DNA of 64,000 bases from Guyanagaster necrorhizus (lineage: Eukaryota; Basidiomycota; Agaricomycetes; Agaricales; Physalacriaceae), in the NCBI RefSeq assembly GCF_019112545.1, contig NW_025064893.1, positions 431,829 to 495,828 of the forward strand, given 5' to 3'. Made by a program: the position numbers and the translations under genes. The notes under the pieces were generated by a model. The model searched no databases and was not told the origin of the DNA. It saw only the letters and a list, made by a program, of their open reading frames with translations. Below, in pieces: positions 48,161 to 59,368 of this stretch (the stretch's first letter is position 1; every line of letters begins with the position of its first letter).

Positions 48161-49535
48161 ATGACTGGCGCTGCCGAAGTCGCGTGAGCACCTTTTTTCC
48201 CTCCTTCCAAACGGTCTGACGAATTTGCTTCAGCCACGGGCCAATTCTCATCGGTCTGATGTTCAATACCTTACTGTTGGGGGTGGTAATAGCGCAAGTA
48301 TATATCTATATGACGACGTATCAAAAGTGCGTGTTCTACCCATCCGTATATAAGCATAGCTGACCAGAGTATCAACCTATTTAGAAGGGATAGGCTATGG
48401 ATGAAGGCTTACGTACGTCCTTCACTATTCAACGTCGACAATTGCTGAGTAGAGACGTCCAGGTTATCTTCTTATTCCTGACCAATCTACTCAACTCTGC
48501 CTTTATAATGGCGTACACGTACATCTCGTTGATCAAGCATTTCGGTCTGCACAGGATTGTTCCTACTTAAATCGTCGCTAACATCGGGACTCTTCTAGAT
48601 GACGTTCCTTACCTATACAACGCAACCTGGCGTGAGTTATCTGCGACAGCGAATAAATATCAACGGGACTCACATATCTATAGTATTCTCCACTGACCCC
48701 GCCTTGACGGGCATCATCGCCGGCGCCGTACAACTATTCTTCGCATGGCGCGTCAAAGTCCTCACATCGAACTGGTATCTCGGTGCCCTCGTCGCTATCT
48801 TAGCCCTGACGGGCGTTGGTTCCTCCATCGTAGTAGCCATCAAGTCCGAGGCCGTTGGCGCCTTCACGAGATTCCAAGAATTCAAATCGATCGTAGTCGT
48901 ATGGCTCGTCTCCGCGTGCGTGGGGGATTTCACCATCACTGCCATTTTGGTGTGGTATCTGAGGAAGCACAAGACGGGTTTCCAAGGCTCGGATGAATTG
49001 GTTGATAGAATTATCCGAGCGACGGTCCAAACTGGTTTGATCACGAGTATCATGGCTATCATCGATCTGATTGTCTACTTGGTCGATTCATCGGGCTTGT
49101 GAGTTCGCCATTCTTATCACGTTTCCTCTTTTTTTTTTTTTTCAACATTCGTCTAGACATCTGTTGTTCAACTTGACCCTTGCGAGACTATACACCAACA
49201 CCCTCATGAGCTCGCTCAACTCTCGCTCTGGATGGTCATATTCGAACTCTAATCCGGACTCTCATTCACAGAGCGGGCTGGTTAGCACTTCGGGAGTCAT
49301 TGGGTCCGGGTCGAGGGGGAGGAAAGGGACAGGAACCGTCACGCGTCCCGAGGTGTTCGTGCACGTCGAACAGCACGAGTTGGGGGATATACGCTCACCT
49401 GGGGTCGTGTCACCGAGATTCGTCATCGAAGATATGAATAAAGGGCAGGACGGGGGGGATGAGAGTTCGCTGAAAAGGATGGAGGACGATTCGGTCTGGG
49501 AAGATGGCGCAAAAAGGAACGGCACAATTGTATAG
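48161..49535 (+). CDS. DUF6534 family seven-helix membrane protein
   Basis: Seven exons give 349 aa in frame: 48,161–48,183; 48,234–48,326; 48,388–48,412; 48,463–48,544; 48,599–48,631; 48,684–49,098; 49,157–49,535. The order of landmarks is that of the Agaricomycete DUF6534 family: GPILIGLMFNTLLLG at the N-terminus, QVYIYMTTYQKDR, a helix with NLLNSAFIMAYTY, FSTDPALTGIIAG followed by QLFFAWRV, then WLVSACVGDFTI and, near the end, LFNLTLARLYTNTLMSSLNSR. About seven hydrophobic segments are visible, then a hydrophilic Ser/Gly-rich cytoplasmic-type tail of about 80 residues. The function is unknown; large paralogous families are common in these fungi. Exon 3 uses an AAG acceptor in my reading. 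Confidence 0.88.
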
Positions 49536-49722
49536 TTTATTTTGTTTTTGAGGATGTTTTACGTGCCGGCGAGCACATCCTTCATTTTGTGACATGTCTA
49601 TAGCAATTGTTGTCCAACTCGTAGTGTCCTCATACTAATACCCTCCTGTATACTAATAGAGATGATATCCATTGTACAGCCGCCTTCGTCTCAACGACAC
49701 TGCCCGTATATCGACATGCGTA

Positions 49723-51021
49723 TCACGCTTCGAGGGTAATCGCCCATGCATTGCCATAAAATCGTATCGACAGCCCATCTCTTTCAAATTTCTTCATGGC
49801 CTTCAGCGACCTTTTCGGTCGGGGAGAATGAGGAGCGACCAACGTCAGGGACTTGAGCAGCACCGTTTCCGACCCAACGCATTTCCGAGAAGATACCATA
49901 TTGAGAAGCGACGCATTACTGGACTTGAACGCCTTCACAGAGGGTTGCACCGGGTCGTTTCCATACGTGTCATCACGAGCGAATAGTTCTGCCAAGTGTG
50001 GCGCGAGTTAGGAAACGGAATCGTAGGTAAGGCCGTGATACAGATCATCTGCCATCGTCATGTCAACGCGGACGTATAATGATGTGTATGGAAGTGCATT
50101 TCTCAGGCATAGAAGAGAGATGTGGGAAAGAGATCGAAGGAATGTTCAGGTAGAGTGTCTAGAGTTGAGACGAATTTTTCGATACCAAGGATGCCGTCTA
50201 CCTGGTCTATCAATTCCTCCACCAGAAAGAGCTGCAAAGCCGGAAGGTGGAGGCACTTGAAGCAATCGACGTCTGTGTACAACGAAAGACAGCGAAGGCC
50301 CGAGTGGGACAATGGGTCGTTTGAAAAATCACGAAGTTTGATCCACAGAGTCACCTTGGTCAGTTCAGGAGCATAAGAAAACAGCCGTATAAGATCCTGT
50401 GGATTGTAAATATCTCCTTGAAAAGTCCTCAACCGCGTTAAAGGGAAGATAACTTCCGTGATACCGATGCCCGGTAATAAAACGTGCCGTAATTGAGGGG
50501 CCTCCCTGAACACTTCTATGCCCTGGTCGACTCGTTCGTGGAATGCTTCTAAGAGACTGGGCACACCATTGTGCAAGTTTTTCTATATCATAATGATCCA
50601 AACCCTTGACAGTAAAGGTAAGCGATTTCAAGGCAGGGAAGTAGGCTGACTACCTGAAAATGTTGGAAAAGAACATCAGGCTCGAAGAGTTGACTGTCCA
50701 GTCCACGGTACCTCGGCGGTGAGTTTGAGGACATAGATCCTGGAGCGCCGACGTACAAACCATGTACCACGATTTGTAGCGGGTATTCCTTCGATCTGCG
50801 GAGATATTTGTAGAGAACAAGCACCTCCCAGAAGGTAAAGAAATTTGGTTCGTCGTTAAGGACAACCGGCTCCAAAGTGACGGTGTAGACAAGGCGATAG
50901 CCCTGGATTGTCGCGACAAAGGGATGCGAAGAGCTTTTTGGAACTCGATGGCAGCACGTTTTTTTGGGACGTTTGGCAGAAAAGTTGCGGTAGAAGAGGG
51001 TCGATGTTGGATTTGATGCAA
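49723..51021 (-). pseudogene. F-box/LRR-like gene, frame-broken as read
   Basis: The N-terminal part has IALSTPSLWSRLSL, the hallmark after the F-box helix in Agaricomycete F-box proteins, which recruit targets to SCF ubiquitin ligases. It is followed in another frame by YLRRSKEYPLQIVVHG. The LRR-like part (50,103–50,576) has EAPQLRHVLLPGIG, then LRTFQGD and a further APELTKVTL. The end (49,723–49,995) has LKSLTLVAPHS and FERDGLSIRFYGN, typical of the family C-terminus. The reading frame changes near 50,840, 50,640 and 50,050. Short introns could explain some changes but clean GT–AG pairs were not found for all, so a pseudogene is possible. The start codon was not located. Confidence 0.6.
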
Positions 51022-51040
51022 TGGATATCGTCTCTGCCAA

Positions 51041-51500
51041 GCGATGCTCTTGTATCCTATGGTGCGACTTTTCGCTTTGTTTTGAACATATACACTTTTT
51101 TAAAAAAGACGAATTTTACTCACGTCAAGAGGAGAAGATCGGTTTGGTTGGTTTTCCGTGACTCAGACGTAGTCATCGGTGTCGAGCTATCGTCAGGATT
51201 TTTTTTTTTTCAATTTTGAAGATCCAGGATATCAGAGGGCACTTACGATTGCAACAGGAGAAGCTTCCTCGCAACAACTTGAAGTGGCTCCTGGGAGACA
51301 ATGGAATAGCGGGCTGTGCTCGGATGATGCCGTTTTCAAGTTACTTCTAACTCTGAAGAATCCCATTACGTCGATACCGTTTCCTGTTGCAACTCCCTAC
51401 CAGAATGTTATGTAAGGCACTGTTGAATAGAAAGAAGAGAGGGCAGTGAGGCTGAGCTATATATCTATTTCTTTATGTTCCCTACTGAAGAAACAACGAC
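51041..51500. other. intergenic, no gene recognised
   Basis: Short frames only. CG content falls sharply after about 51,440, where the decayed HNH-like segment begins. Confidence 0.4.
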
Positions 51501-51538
51501 TGATAATGCATGATATAATATAAACATTCTATATGCTG

Positions 51539-52534
51539 TCATACAGATATAAGCAACATCCTCTCCACAGTCAAGTACAGTTGTAAATCATCAGCACTCA
51601 TAGTCACCTGTTTGCTGCCCCCTTCAAAGAACTGCTTCAACATTGATTTGACAACCTCTCCTGCACCACTCACATGTGAAACCTTGGCAAGGGAGTAATG
51701 GAACTGGATGAGCTTGCAGCTGGGTTGAACTTCCACAGGGGCATCCTTCAAAGGAGATGACTTCAAAATTGCATCTATGCATGATAGATAGAGGGCCTCT
51801 AGCAAAATATTCAAAGTGCTATTGGTGCAGATGATCAGGCTGGTATTATTTCCTGTCAGTGCACACATGAGAATGACAAGATGACAACTTACATCTGGAT
51901 GCAATGGCCACATGAAATTGTCAAATGCTGAATGAAATTCTAGGCTCAGCATGAGTCTATTGTAGCACAGTCAATGTGAGTATCAAGTTCAGTGACTTCT
52001 TCTTCAGACAATCCAATAAAGTGGAGCAAAATGCCCCAGGTGACATACTCTGCCAAAGATTTCTGTATCATATGTATACTCAGTCGGAAATCCACCATTG
52101 AACACTGTAGTATGCTTTCTGGTGGCCACCACCCTCTTAAAAATATGAGCTGCCACAACCATAACTCAAAAAAGAAATAATTATTCCAAGATACCATTGT
52201 AGTTTATGCTAGGGTTGTGGACTTGGGGGGTGGGAGATATGACTCAACCTATAGATTTTATCATAATGAGCCTCCCCTGCTTCTCATTCACTTGTAAATG
52301 ATATAGTAATATCAGGATCCTCTTGTCTCCATACCTTTTGGTATGTCATAAAGTCTTGGTCATAACCTCCCATTAAAAAAGGAGAAGGCCTAACAAATCA
52401 TAAAGAGAAACTTTTTTATGGACTCAATGGAATACATTCAGATTTATTAAAAACCCTTAGTGTGTTTTATCTCATCTATCTCATCAGCACTCAGGCTTGA
52501 CTGTAACATTAATGGGCTTTCAAGCAGAAACCTA
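51539..52534 (-). pseudogene. decayed C-terminal half of an HNH-family protein
   Basis: The minus strand reads GLSEEEVTELDTHID, then after a one-base frame change LMLSLEFHSAFDNFMWPLHPD, and near the end HYSLAKVSHVSGAGEV. These match, in order, the blocks I know from the C-terminal half of Agaricomycete HNH-nuclease-like proteins (the Asn-x-x-Leu…His…Phe-Asp segment, then HxSGAGEV). The segment is almost devoid of CG, unlike its flanks except the TE nest, and carries a frameshift. The part 52,200–52,534 is AT-rich without clear text. It may belong with the piece right of the gap, or be a separate decayed copy. Confidence 0.5.
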
Positions 52535-53085
52535 ANNNNNNNNNNNNNNNNNNNNNNNNNNNNNNNNNNNNNNNNNNNNNNNNNNNNNNNNNNNNNNNNN
52601 NNNNNNNNNNNNNNNNNNNNNNNNNNNNNNNNNNNNNNNNNNNNNNNNNNNNNNNNNNNNNNNNNNNNNNNNNNNNNNNNNNNNNNNNNNNNNNNNNNNN
52701 NNNNNNNNNNNNNNNNNNNNNNNNNNNNNNNNNNNNNNNNNNNNNNNNNNNNNNNNNNNNNNNNNNNNNNNNNNNNNNNNNNNNNNNNNNNNNNNNNNNN
52801 NNNNNNNNNNNNNNNNNNNNNNNNNNNNNNNNNNNNNNNNNNNNNNNNNNNNNNNNNNNNNNNNNNNNNNNNNNNNNNNNNNNNNNNNNNNNNNNNNNNN
52901 NNNNNNNNNNNNNNNNNNNNNNNNNNNNNNNNNNNNNNNNNNNNNNNNNNNNNNNNNNNNNNNNNNNNNNNNNNNNNNNNNNNNNNNNNNNNNNNNNNNN
53001 NNNNNNNNNNNNNNNNNNNNNNNNNNNNNNNNNNNNNNNNNNNNNNNNNNNNNNNNNNNNNNNNNNNNNNNNNNNNNNNNNNNNN
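52535..53085. other. assembly gap of 551 N
   Basis: Unresolved bases. Any open frame reported across it is an artefact. The left flank is CpG-poor repeat-like DNA, the right flank ordinary genic DNA, so the junction may not be contiguous. Confidence 0.98.
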
Positions 53086-53089
53086 TTAG

Positions 53090-53720
53090 AATATCTATCT
53101 ATATTTTTTCTTTTCTGGTTGTTACTTCATCCGAATCCGAATCCCTTGAGAACATTGTCCCAACCGATGACTTGTGTTACAACGCAGCGATAACCATCAC
53201 GTCCTTTCACCCGCAAGGACGTAGATGAGCACAATCCATTTGAATTTCGATGCCAATATTTGATATGCACCGCATCTTCGAACGACTGAAGATGTGCGCG
53301 CTTACCCTCGGAAACGAGGATTTCAGTATTGTCGAGAGTCGGTGCAGCAAACTCCAAGGCAGAATGCAGATCTCTAAGATCAGTTTTATTCGCTTTGACT
53401 TTCATAATTGGCTGTTAATACTGTCCATTACAAAATGAGTGGCCACTTACAGGGCCACAAGAGATACCGGGGACCCAAGTATTCGCTAGTTTTATCAGTT
53501 CCTCAAAGTTACCATCTTGGCTAGGGGTAGATATTGCACATGCGACATAGCGACGTGGTCGTCTTCAGTGGCATGATTGAGCATAGCCTCTAAGACAGCA
53601 GCATCTAGGTGGATATCTTTATCGACGGTGGGAGGGTTATCGATATCGCCATCTATTCTTCCAGAGGTAAAAGCGCTACGGAGACTTGAAATCCCTCGTT
53701 ATGCTCGACCAATAAACACG
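53090..53720 (-). CDS. HNH-family protein, N-terminal part (partial)
   Basis: Minus-strand text with normal CG content: DIDNPPTVDKDIHLDAAVLE (about 53,600–53,650), an exon with FEELIKLANTWVPGISCGP (about 53,460–53,520), an intron GTAAGTGGCC…GAAAG, then an exon (about 53,130–53,405) ending in GRDGYRCVVT. The last motif is the usual start of the HNH domain in fungal proteins of this group, with the first zinc-binding Cys. The frame ends soon after and the rest would fall in the assembly gap. The start codon and 5' exons are not resolved. Confidence 0.42.
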
Positions 53721-54764
53721 CGAGCGTGGACTGGTCCGCTCATCATTTTTTTTCATGAACAGAATTTCTGAAGCTGTCGGACAGGGGCTGAGAGAGTACT
53801 GGAGCTGGAGTCGGATTTGGTGAAAGAAACAGAGGCAGAGCGTGCATGGTGCATGGGACATTGTACAGTCGTTCATGTTGTTCGTGTCAGATATCTTAAA
53901 TCTCCTCTGTTAGTGGTACTAACCTGATCCCCGATTTGAAACCTCGACTTTTGCTGACCATCGAAGGAGCTTATGTAATTCAAGCCGTGGTTTTTAATAT
54001 ACTTCCCACCGGAAGTGGAGTTTACTCCCCATCCACCGCATCTGAATCCACCTCTAAGACTGTCTTCCTAACGGCCTCGGATGTCCGTCATCAATTTAGC
54101 CTCTGACGACTCTGAACTGAAGTCTACGATAAATACAATATAATATTCCCAGGAGTTATATATTATCCACGTCTCATTCTTGCTCTTTGATATCTGCTAG
54201 GCCACTACACCAGACAGCCGTAAGTAAGTAGAATATTGCAGAAACCATTGATCGGCGAAAGAGGTCAGAAACATCATTTAGGGCAGGTCATTCGACCCTT
54301 CTGACTCGGAACCTCAGGCTCTCAGAATGCAGATTAATTTCTTTACGATCAGCCCTCCAAGGACGCAACTTCACATATAATCACATTCTTATCATCATTG
54401 GACATATCATAATTGTATATACATACGCAGGGGGTTATATCAAATATCACATCACAAATCAAACTACTCAACTTTTGTTCAAAAGGAAAAAAAAGGGTAC
54501 GTAAAAAAACGAAGATAACAAAACAGATACTACTACTTAAAGATCAATCAATCGCTCTTTACAGGGAAGGGGAGGGGGTACGACGACGCTCTTATCAAGT
54601 GGGTGGGGGTGAATGATGCCAAACAACAATATACAACGAGCATTCGAAGACTTTAGGCGACTTGAAAATGTGTCGAGTCGAACTTGGGGGAGTCTAGGGG
54701 AAAAAAAGATTGGGAGGGGGGGGACGGGTATGATGATGACTGGCTGGCTGGCTGGCTGGCTGGC
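53721..54764. other. intergenic with a TGGC microsatellite
   Basis: No convincing gene. At 54,740–54,765 the tetranucleotide TGGC is repeated six times and abuts the stop codon of the bZIP gene, so it lies in that gene's 3' untranslated region. Low-complexity G-rich and A-rich runs occur at 54,480–54,720. Confidence 0.6.
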
Positions 54765-56342
54765 TCATGACTGGAACGAAATATTGTGACTTAGCAAGAT
54801 GCTCTGATAGATCTCCGCCTTCGTCCTCCACTGCTCCACCTCAAGGGTCAGCATCTCCACCCTCTCCTCAAGCTGCTGCTGATGCTCGAGCTTCCGCTTC
54901 CGGCTCTTCCGCGCCGCCAAAGTGTTTTGCCGCCGCTTGTACTCGATCAGCTCACGGTCCGTAGCGTCAGGGGGCGGAGGGTCGAGTTCGTCTTCCTCCT
55001 CATCCCCAAGCGCCGTCGACCGCGACCGCTTCTTGGCGAACGTCGCGGGAACTTCCTTCCTTGATGTCGCCGAGGGAAGAACGTAGCGCCGCGCCTGCGT
55101 GGGAGCATCGAGTGGTACCATGGTCTCGGGGGTGATGTTTTTCCGTGTGCCCGTCGCCCACGACTTGCGAGGAGCAGATTTTGTCGGTTTGGTGGCAGCG
55201 GGAGCAGCAGCGGAAGACGAGGGACGTAGGGCGGATGGGTCAGCAGAGAGGAGGGGAGAGGGGTAGACGGAAGCGGGATTTATGAAATCAACGGCCGGCG
55301 AGCTCGGGGACATTGTGTATAGTTTTGTGACATCCGGGAGCTGTGGAGCCTTCGCCGGAAGGGAAGGCGGTGCCGGAGCCGCCATGAGTTCTTCGTACGA
55401 GCGGAACATGGTCTCATCCCCTTCTGATATCAAGGGGGCTTCGTCTTGGAATATGGGGGTCGTGAGGAAAGAGTCTAGAGGAGTATCAAACGGCGAGGCT
55501 TCAAACGAGTCGAAGGTGTCACTGTAGGGAGTATCGAGCAGCGGCGATGTGCCCGCACCCGTAAGGAAGTTCCCAGCAGGGAATTCGTCGAGGTCCTTGA
55601 AAATGGGCGACGAGCCTAGCGAGAAGAAGTCAGTGAGTCAGTCATCTTCAAACAATAACCATGCCCAATCACCTAGCTCTTCGCTAAAGTCGTCGCCTGC
55701 TGTGGCCAGCAGGTCGGCCGGGGTTACCGTTAGTGACTGCATTGACGCTGGAGTGTCGACAGTCGAATTAGAAGATGATGGTTGATTTAACATAGCTAGA
55801 TAGTTGCGCTGGAGAATCTCGAACTGCGAGAGTGGTGAAGGAACTGGTTTTGACTGGTTGTTGCGACGAGGTGCTGTATTCGGTGGCTGTGGAAGAACCG
55901 TTGGTATGCCATGCTGAGAGGCGAGATCTTGTTGATCAAACGATACCCGAGAAGGGGTAGACAAGGGGTGATTTATCAAGTCATGGTGGGGAGAAGGGAA
56001 GCTTGAAAGGGGACTTTCAAGAGGGGTCCCTGTTGAGGCATTACGAGTTGCCGATGACGACGATGGACACGAAGTGGCCGAGGTATTCACAAAGCGAACA
56101 TCTTGGCTCTTAGTGATGTAAGCGTTGTGTCTGAGGTCCGAAATTGCGACGGGTAGAGAGGACGATGAAGATGGCGGCCTAGGCAACACTGAGGGCGACC
56201 TAGAAGGGCTGTTCAACATCATCAGCGTTGAGTTCATGAGCTCATCGTTGTCAGCAATGTTGGCCGGCGAAAACAGTAACGATGCTGGAGGCAAATGTCG
56301 CCATATGGTAATGCGCTCGGCAGTGTCTGCGCTTGCAGCCAT
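54765..56342 (-). CDS. bZIP transcription factor, Gcn4/CPC1-like
   Basis: Two exons, 56,342–55,673 and 55,615–54,765, joined over a 57-nt GT–AG intron, give 506 aa. The basic region KRRQNTLAARKSRKRK is followed by a leucine zipper starting LEERVEMLTLEVEQW at the very C-terminus, as in yeast Gcn4 and Neurospora CPC1, which bind TGASTCA and activate amino-acid biosynthesis genes on starvation. The middle holds FKDLDEFPAG and the acidic, aromatic DSFEASPFDTPLDSFL, a plausible activation segment. The upstream region carries two perfect TGACTCA sites. The ATG at 56,342 is the first in frame; a longer frame upstream starts only with GTG. Confidence 0.9.
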
Positions 56343-56442
56343 TATTGAAGAATAAAATGCAGAAAATGGCGAACAAATAATTGATTGCTGCGCTAATTGC
56401 CCCAGCGTAGGCCAAAGCAGCAACACAGATCTTAACAGAAAT

Positions 56443-56460
56443 TGACTCACGATTGACTCA
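56443..56460. promoter_or_regulatory. paired TGACTCA (Gcn4/AP-1) sites upstream of the bZIP gene
   Basis: TGACTCA occurs at 56,443–56,449 and again at 56,454–56,460, 11 bp apart, about 100–120 bp upstream of the ATG. A related TGACTCG lies at 56,560–56,566, and TGAGTCA, the same site on the other strand, occurs in the gene's intron near 55,634. Gcn4-type proteins bind this heptamer, so autoregulation is likely. Confidence 0.6.
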
Positions 56461-56466
56461 ATAGAC

Positions 56467-58089
56467 ACCTACTGAGCAAGTCAGACACCCCGAGCAGAAA
56501 AAATCTGCGCAAGCGTCGAGGTGAGAGTTGGGGGGGAAAAGAATTTAACGTCAGAAATGTGACTCGACCCAGATTATAAAGGTTATCCGTCCACAGCTTT
56601 AACTTCAAACTCCGCTATCCCATCGACTCGGTGCCTTCCGAGGCTGTTCCGGTACCCTTTCCATGCATTCAAGCGCCTATCTAGCGTTCAAAAATTTCAT
56701 TTCCGACCTCGATGCTGTGCTTTACGAGCCCTCGTGTCCTCAAAATCTTCCCATTGAATCTCAATGTCTGACTCACGTTTTCCAAGATTCGAGTCATATA
56801 TCTCAGTGGCGCATCCGGGACTGCCAAAAGGAGTTATCTTACCAATCATCCGTGACTTCCTTGCTGACAAAAACAGGCGTCAAGATCGCGCTTGATCCTT
56901 CTCTGGACGGCCTCATGGTGCAGCGCCTCAGACCCAAGTATTAGATGACCGTCCCGACGCATTCCCGCTTGCAACGTGCTGAGCCTGCAGTGTCTGTAGC
57001 AACCGGATGACAGTGGCGGGACCCTGCGGTGCTCGTCGAGCCCAGTCATACGGGATGTTATCACCGCCCGAGGGAACGGTACACTCCTGAATCTACATAG
57101 AAAGGAGCGCCGCAGCCGTAAGGATTTGTCAAGTGCACATGTGGAGCATAGGCGCGCGGGCCGCAGGCTCCTGAGAAGAATCGGTGAATGGAACAGAGCG
57201 CAGCCAGTGAGCGCACGCCAGACTGCGTGATTCAAAGGAAGCCTGATAACCATCGATGAAAGAGCACGCAGCTAACTAGAATTGGGCTTTATGAAACACC
57301 GAAAGATGTCGATGAAACTCAGACACTGATTGTATAAACAGAACTGGCGAAAAAACAATTAAGCGAGACCTGTGTGTCATGTTAAGACTTCGAAGCTCGA
57401 GATGCGCTTCGAAAGATGTCATGATGATGCTGGCGCTGGGAAGAACAGATTCTGAAATCAACGGCACAGAGTGGGAAAAAATGCCAGAAAAGAGCGTGTT
57501 CAAGGTTCGAAATTCCTCGCTCCAGACAGAGACATAGTGGATGAAAGGTAAAAAGAAAGCGCAGTGCAACCCAGAGACTCAAGAAAAGCAAGCGCAGTAT
57601 GGCTCAGCGCTCAGTGATTAAAAAGCCTCCGCATCGTGAGAAGGACACGAAATCTGATAGGCGTGCTTGCGAGGGGGGGAGGGGGAGGGATGGTAGGGTG
57701 CAGGCGAAAGGCAAGCGTATCCCTCCATTACAAGAAAGTCCACCAGTCCAGTCCAAGTCCTTTATATACCCAGACCGGCTTTTCGGGGGTGAGTCACCAC
57801 CGGAACCACGATGACGCGATGGACGCGTTGCATCATGTGATGTGAGTCAAATCGGATTTGCCGAGCCCGCCAAGGCCGGCCGGAGCAAACTGCCAAGTGA
57901 AAAGACCCTCCTGGCCGTCCTCAGGACTGCTGATGAACTTGGGTATCTTGGACTTCGACGAAGGGAGCACGAGACATGTCTGTCGTAAGTACGACTACAG
58001 CGTCACATATTCCTGTATGTGGTTCGCTATTAGCACCGCGAAGGATAGCTTTAGTAGCAGCAGCAGCTCTGTTGAGGCCTTTGCTGGTG
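56467..58089. other. intergenic, 1.6 kb, no gene recognised
   Basis: Holds the bZIP promoter (a TATA-like TTTATAATC near 56,575 on the minus strand) and short frames such as 56,663–56,944 (+) without recognisable motifs. No tRNA or other RNA gene was identified. Confidence 0.45.
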
Positions 58090-58745
58090 TCAGCGAAGTA
58101 GTTTCTTGATCTCGTTGGAGAGATGAAGAGCGGCTGATGAAGCGGCTGCTTCCTGCATCTTCAGGTCATCTATATCCTCAGCGAACGTGGGGTCTATCCC
58201 ACTGACAGCAGACTGAGAGGCTAAACAAATGTTGTGATATCCAAGCGCTCGTGCTTTGGCATGAGATATGACCTCATCGGTTGTTCTTGTTAAATCGAAC
58301 TCATCAGCGAACCGATGGCGAGAAAGCACCACGGACCGATCTAAACCTTCAAACACTCAGTAAGCGCAGAAACGCGGATATCACGAAAGATAGCACCACT
58401 CACGAGATCTCAACATCGTTGAAGCATGTATAACACAACGCTCAGATTAGGGTGGACCACATAGGCGTGATAAAAGGGTGAGAGTCTTGTTGCATCCGTT
58501 GAAGCGAGGACGCTGTTTCTAGAAATGATATCTAGAAAACCGAAAAGTCGCGCATCTGTTCCTGAAAAGTCGTGACTGTTCGGTTCATCAAGAGTTTCCA
58601 AGAGGAAAGGCGCCTTAGAAGGACATTCGCCTCCAGAGGTATAGCGAGGCAGGGGCTTCGAAAGAAGCCTGGAGAGTGGCTGCACTTCTATGGGCACGGC
58701 GAGTCCGTTACAACATGGTACAATTCTGCCGGAAGCATAGAACAA
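58090..58745 (-). CDS. hypothetical protein, 3' exons only
   Basis: Two minus-strand open frames can be joined over a 68-nt intron (58,347–58,414; GT–AG) so that VVLYMLQRC continues into LDRSVVLSRHRF. The product would contain RYTSGGECPSKAPFLLETL and end in LHLSNEIKKLLR. No ATG opens the first exon (the frame begins with TTG), so an upstream exon is missing or the gene is not real. No family is recognised. It lies downstream of the RdRP gene on the same strand. Confidence 0.3.
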
Positions 58746-59368
58746 ATTATTCCGAATTACAGCTTATCATTAAACGAAAATATAGCTGGTAACTCACAAT
58801 GGTAAGGACACGCGGTCTGAGGCCGAATCGCTAAGCTGCAACAGCCACCATTGAAACCGAAAAGCATCCGGGCTGCTCTTTAGGGCAGGTTGCTACGCGA
58901 CTGAAACTTCCCCTTCAAATAGCTTGAATCGGCACTGCAATTTTTTTTTTTTTGACTCTATTGGCCTTAGCCTACTACCTTGAATCATCAGAAATATCTT
59001 TCTGAGCGCTATGCGCATGCTCCAACGTGTACCAAACAATTTGCCTCTTTCGAATTGCCTGTGCGAACGGTCCTATGCAGAGTAGAAGTCAGTACCAATT
59101 AGCAATGTAAACCCATATCAGTCAGATTGAAACGCTACGTAAAACACACATCAGTACGATGAAAAGAAAAGGTGGTGGTACACATATTCAGAAGACATCG
59201 CAACATACAGCATCGACCGAGAACCAAAGCAAACAGTGAACTTGAAATGGAAGCGTGTGGAAGGAGATAGATATCGCAGCGGATTGGGTGAAGCAGACAT
59301 TCGGAGAGGAACAATGTACAACAAGGTCATAAAAAAAGAAAGACACAGGATCGACTTCGAATGTCGGA
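58746..59368. other. intergenic downstream of the RdRP gene
   Basis: No coding signal; a T run lies at 58,940–58,953. This is presumably the 3' untranslated and terminator region of the RdRP gene. Confidence 0.4.

Noticed and set aside
52460..53089. A 209-aa open frame across the N run
   Set aside because: It is made almost entirely of unresolved bases and is an artefact of the gap.
56466..56468. A longer bZIP protein starting at 56,468
   Set aside because: That frame starts with GTG, not ATG, and its extra N-terminus is unlike the family. The ATG at 56,342 is preferred.
57500..57520. A GGTTCGAA word suggesting a tRNA B box
   Set aside because: There is no matching A box or cloverleaf around it. 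No tRNA gene could be supported anywhere in the window.
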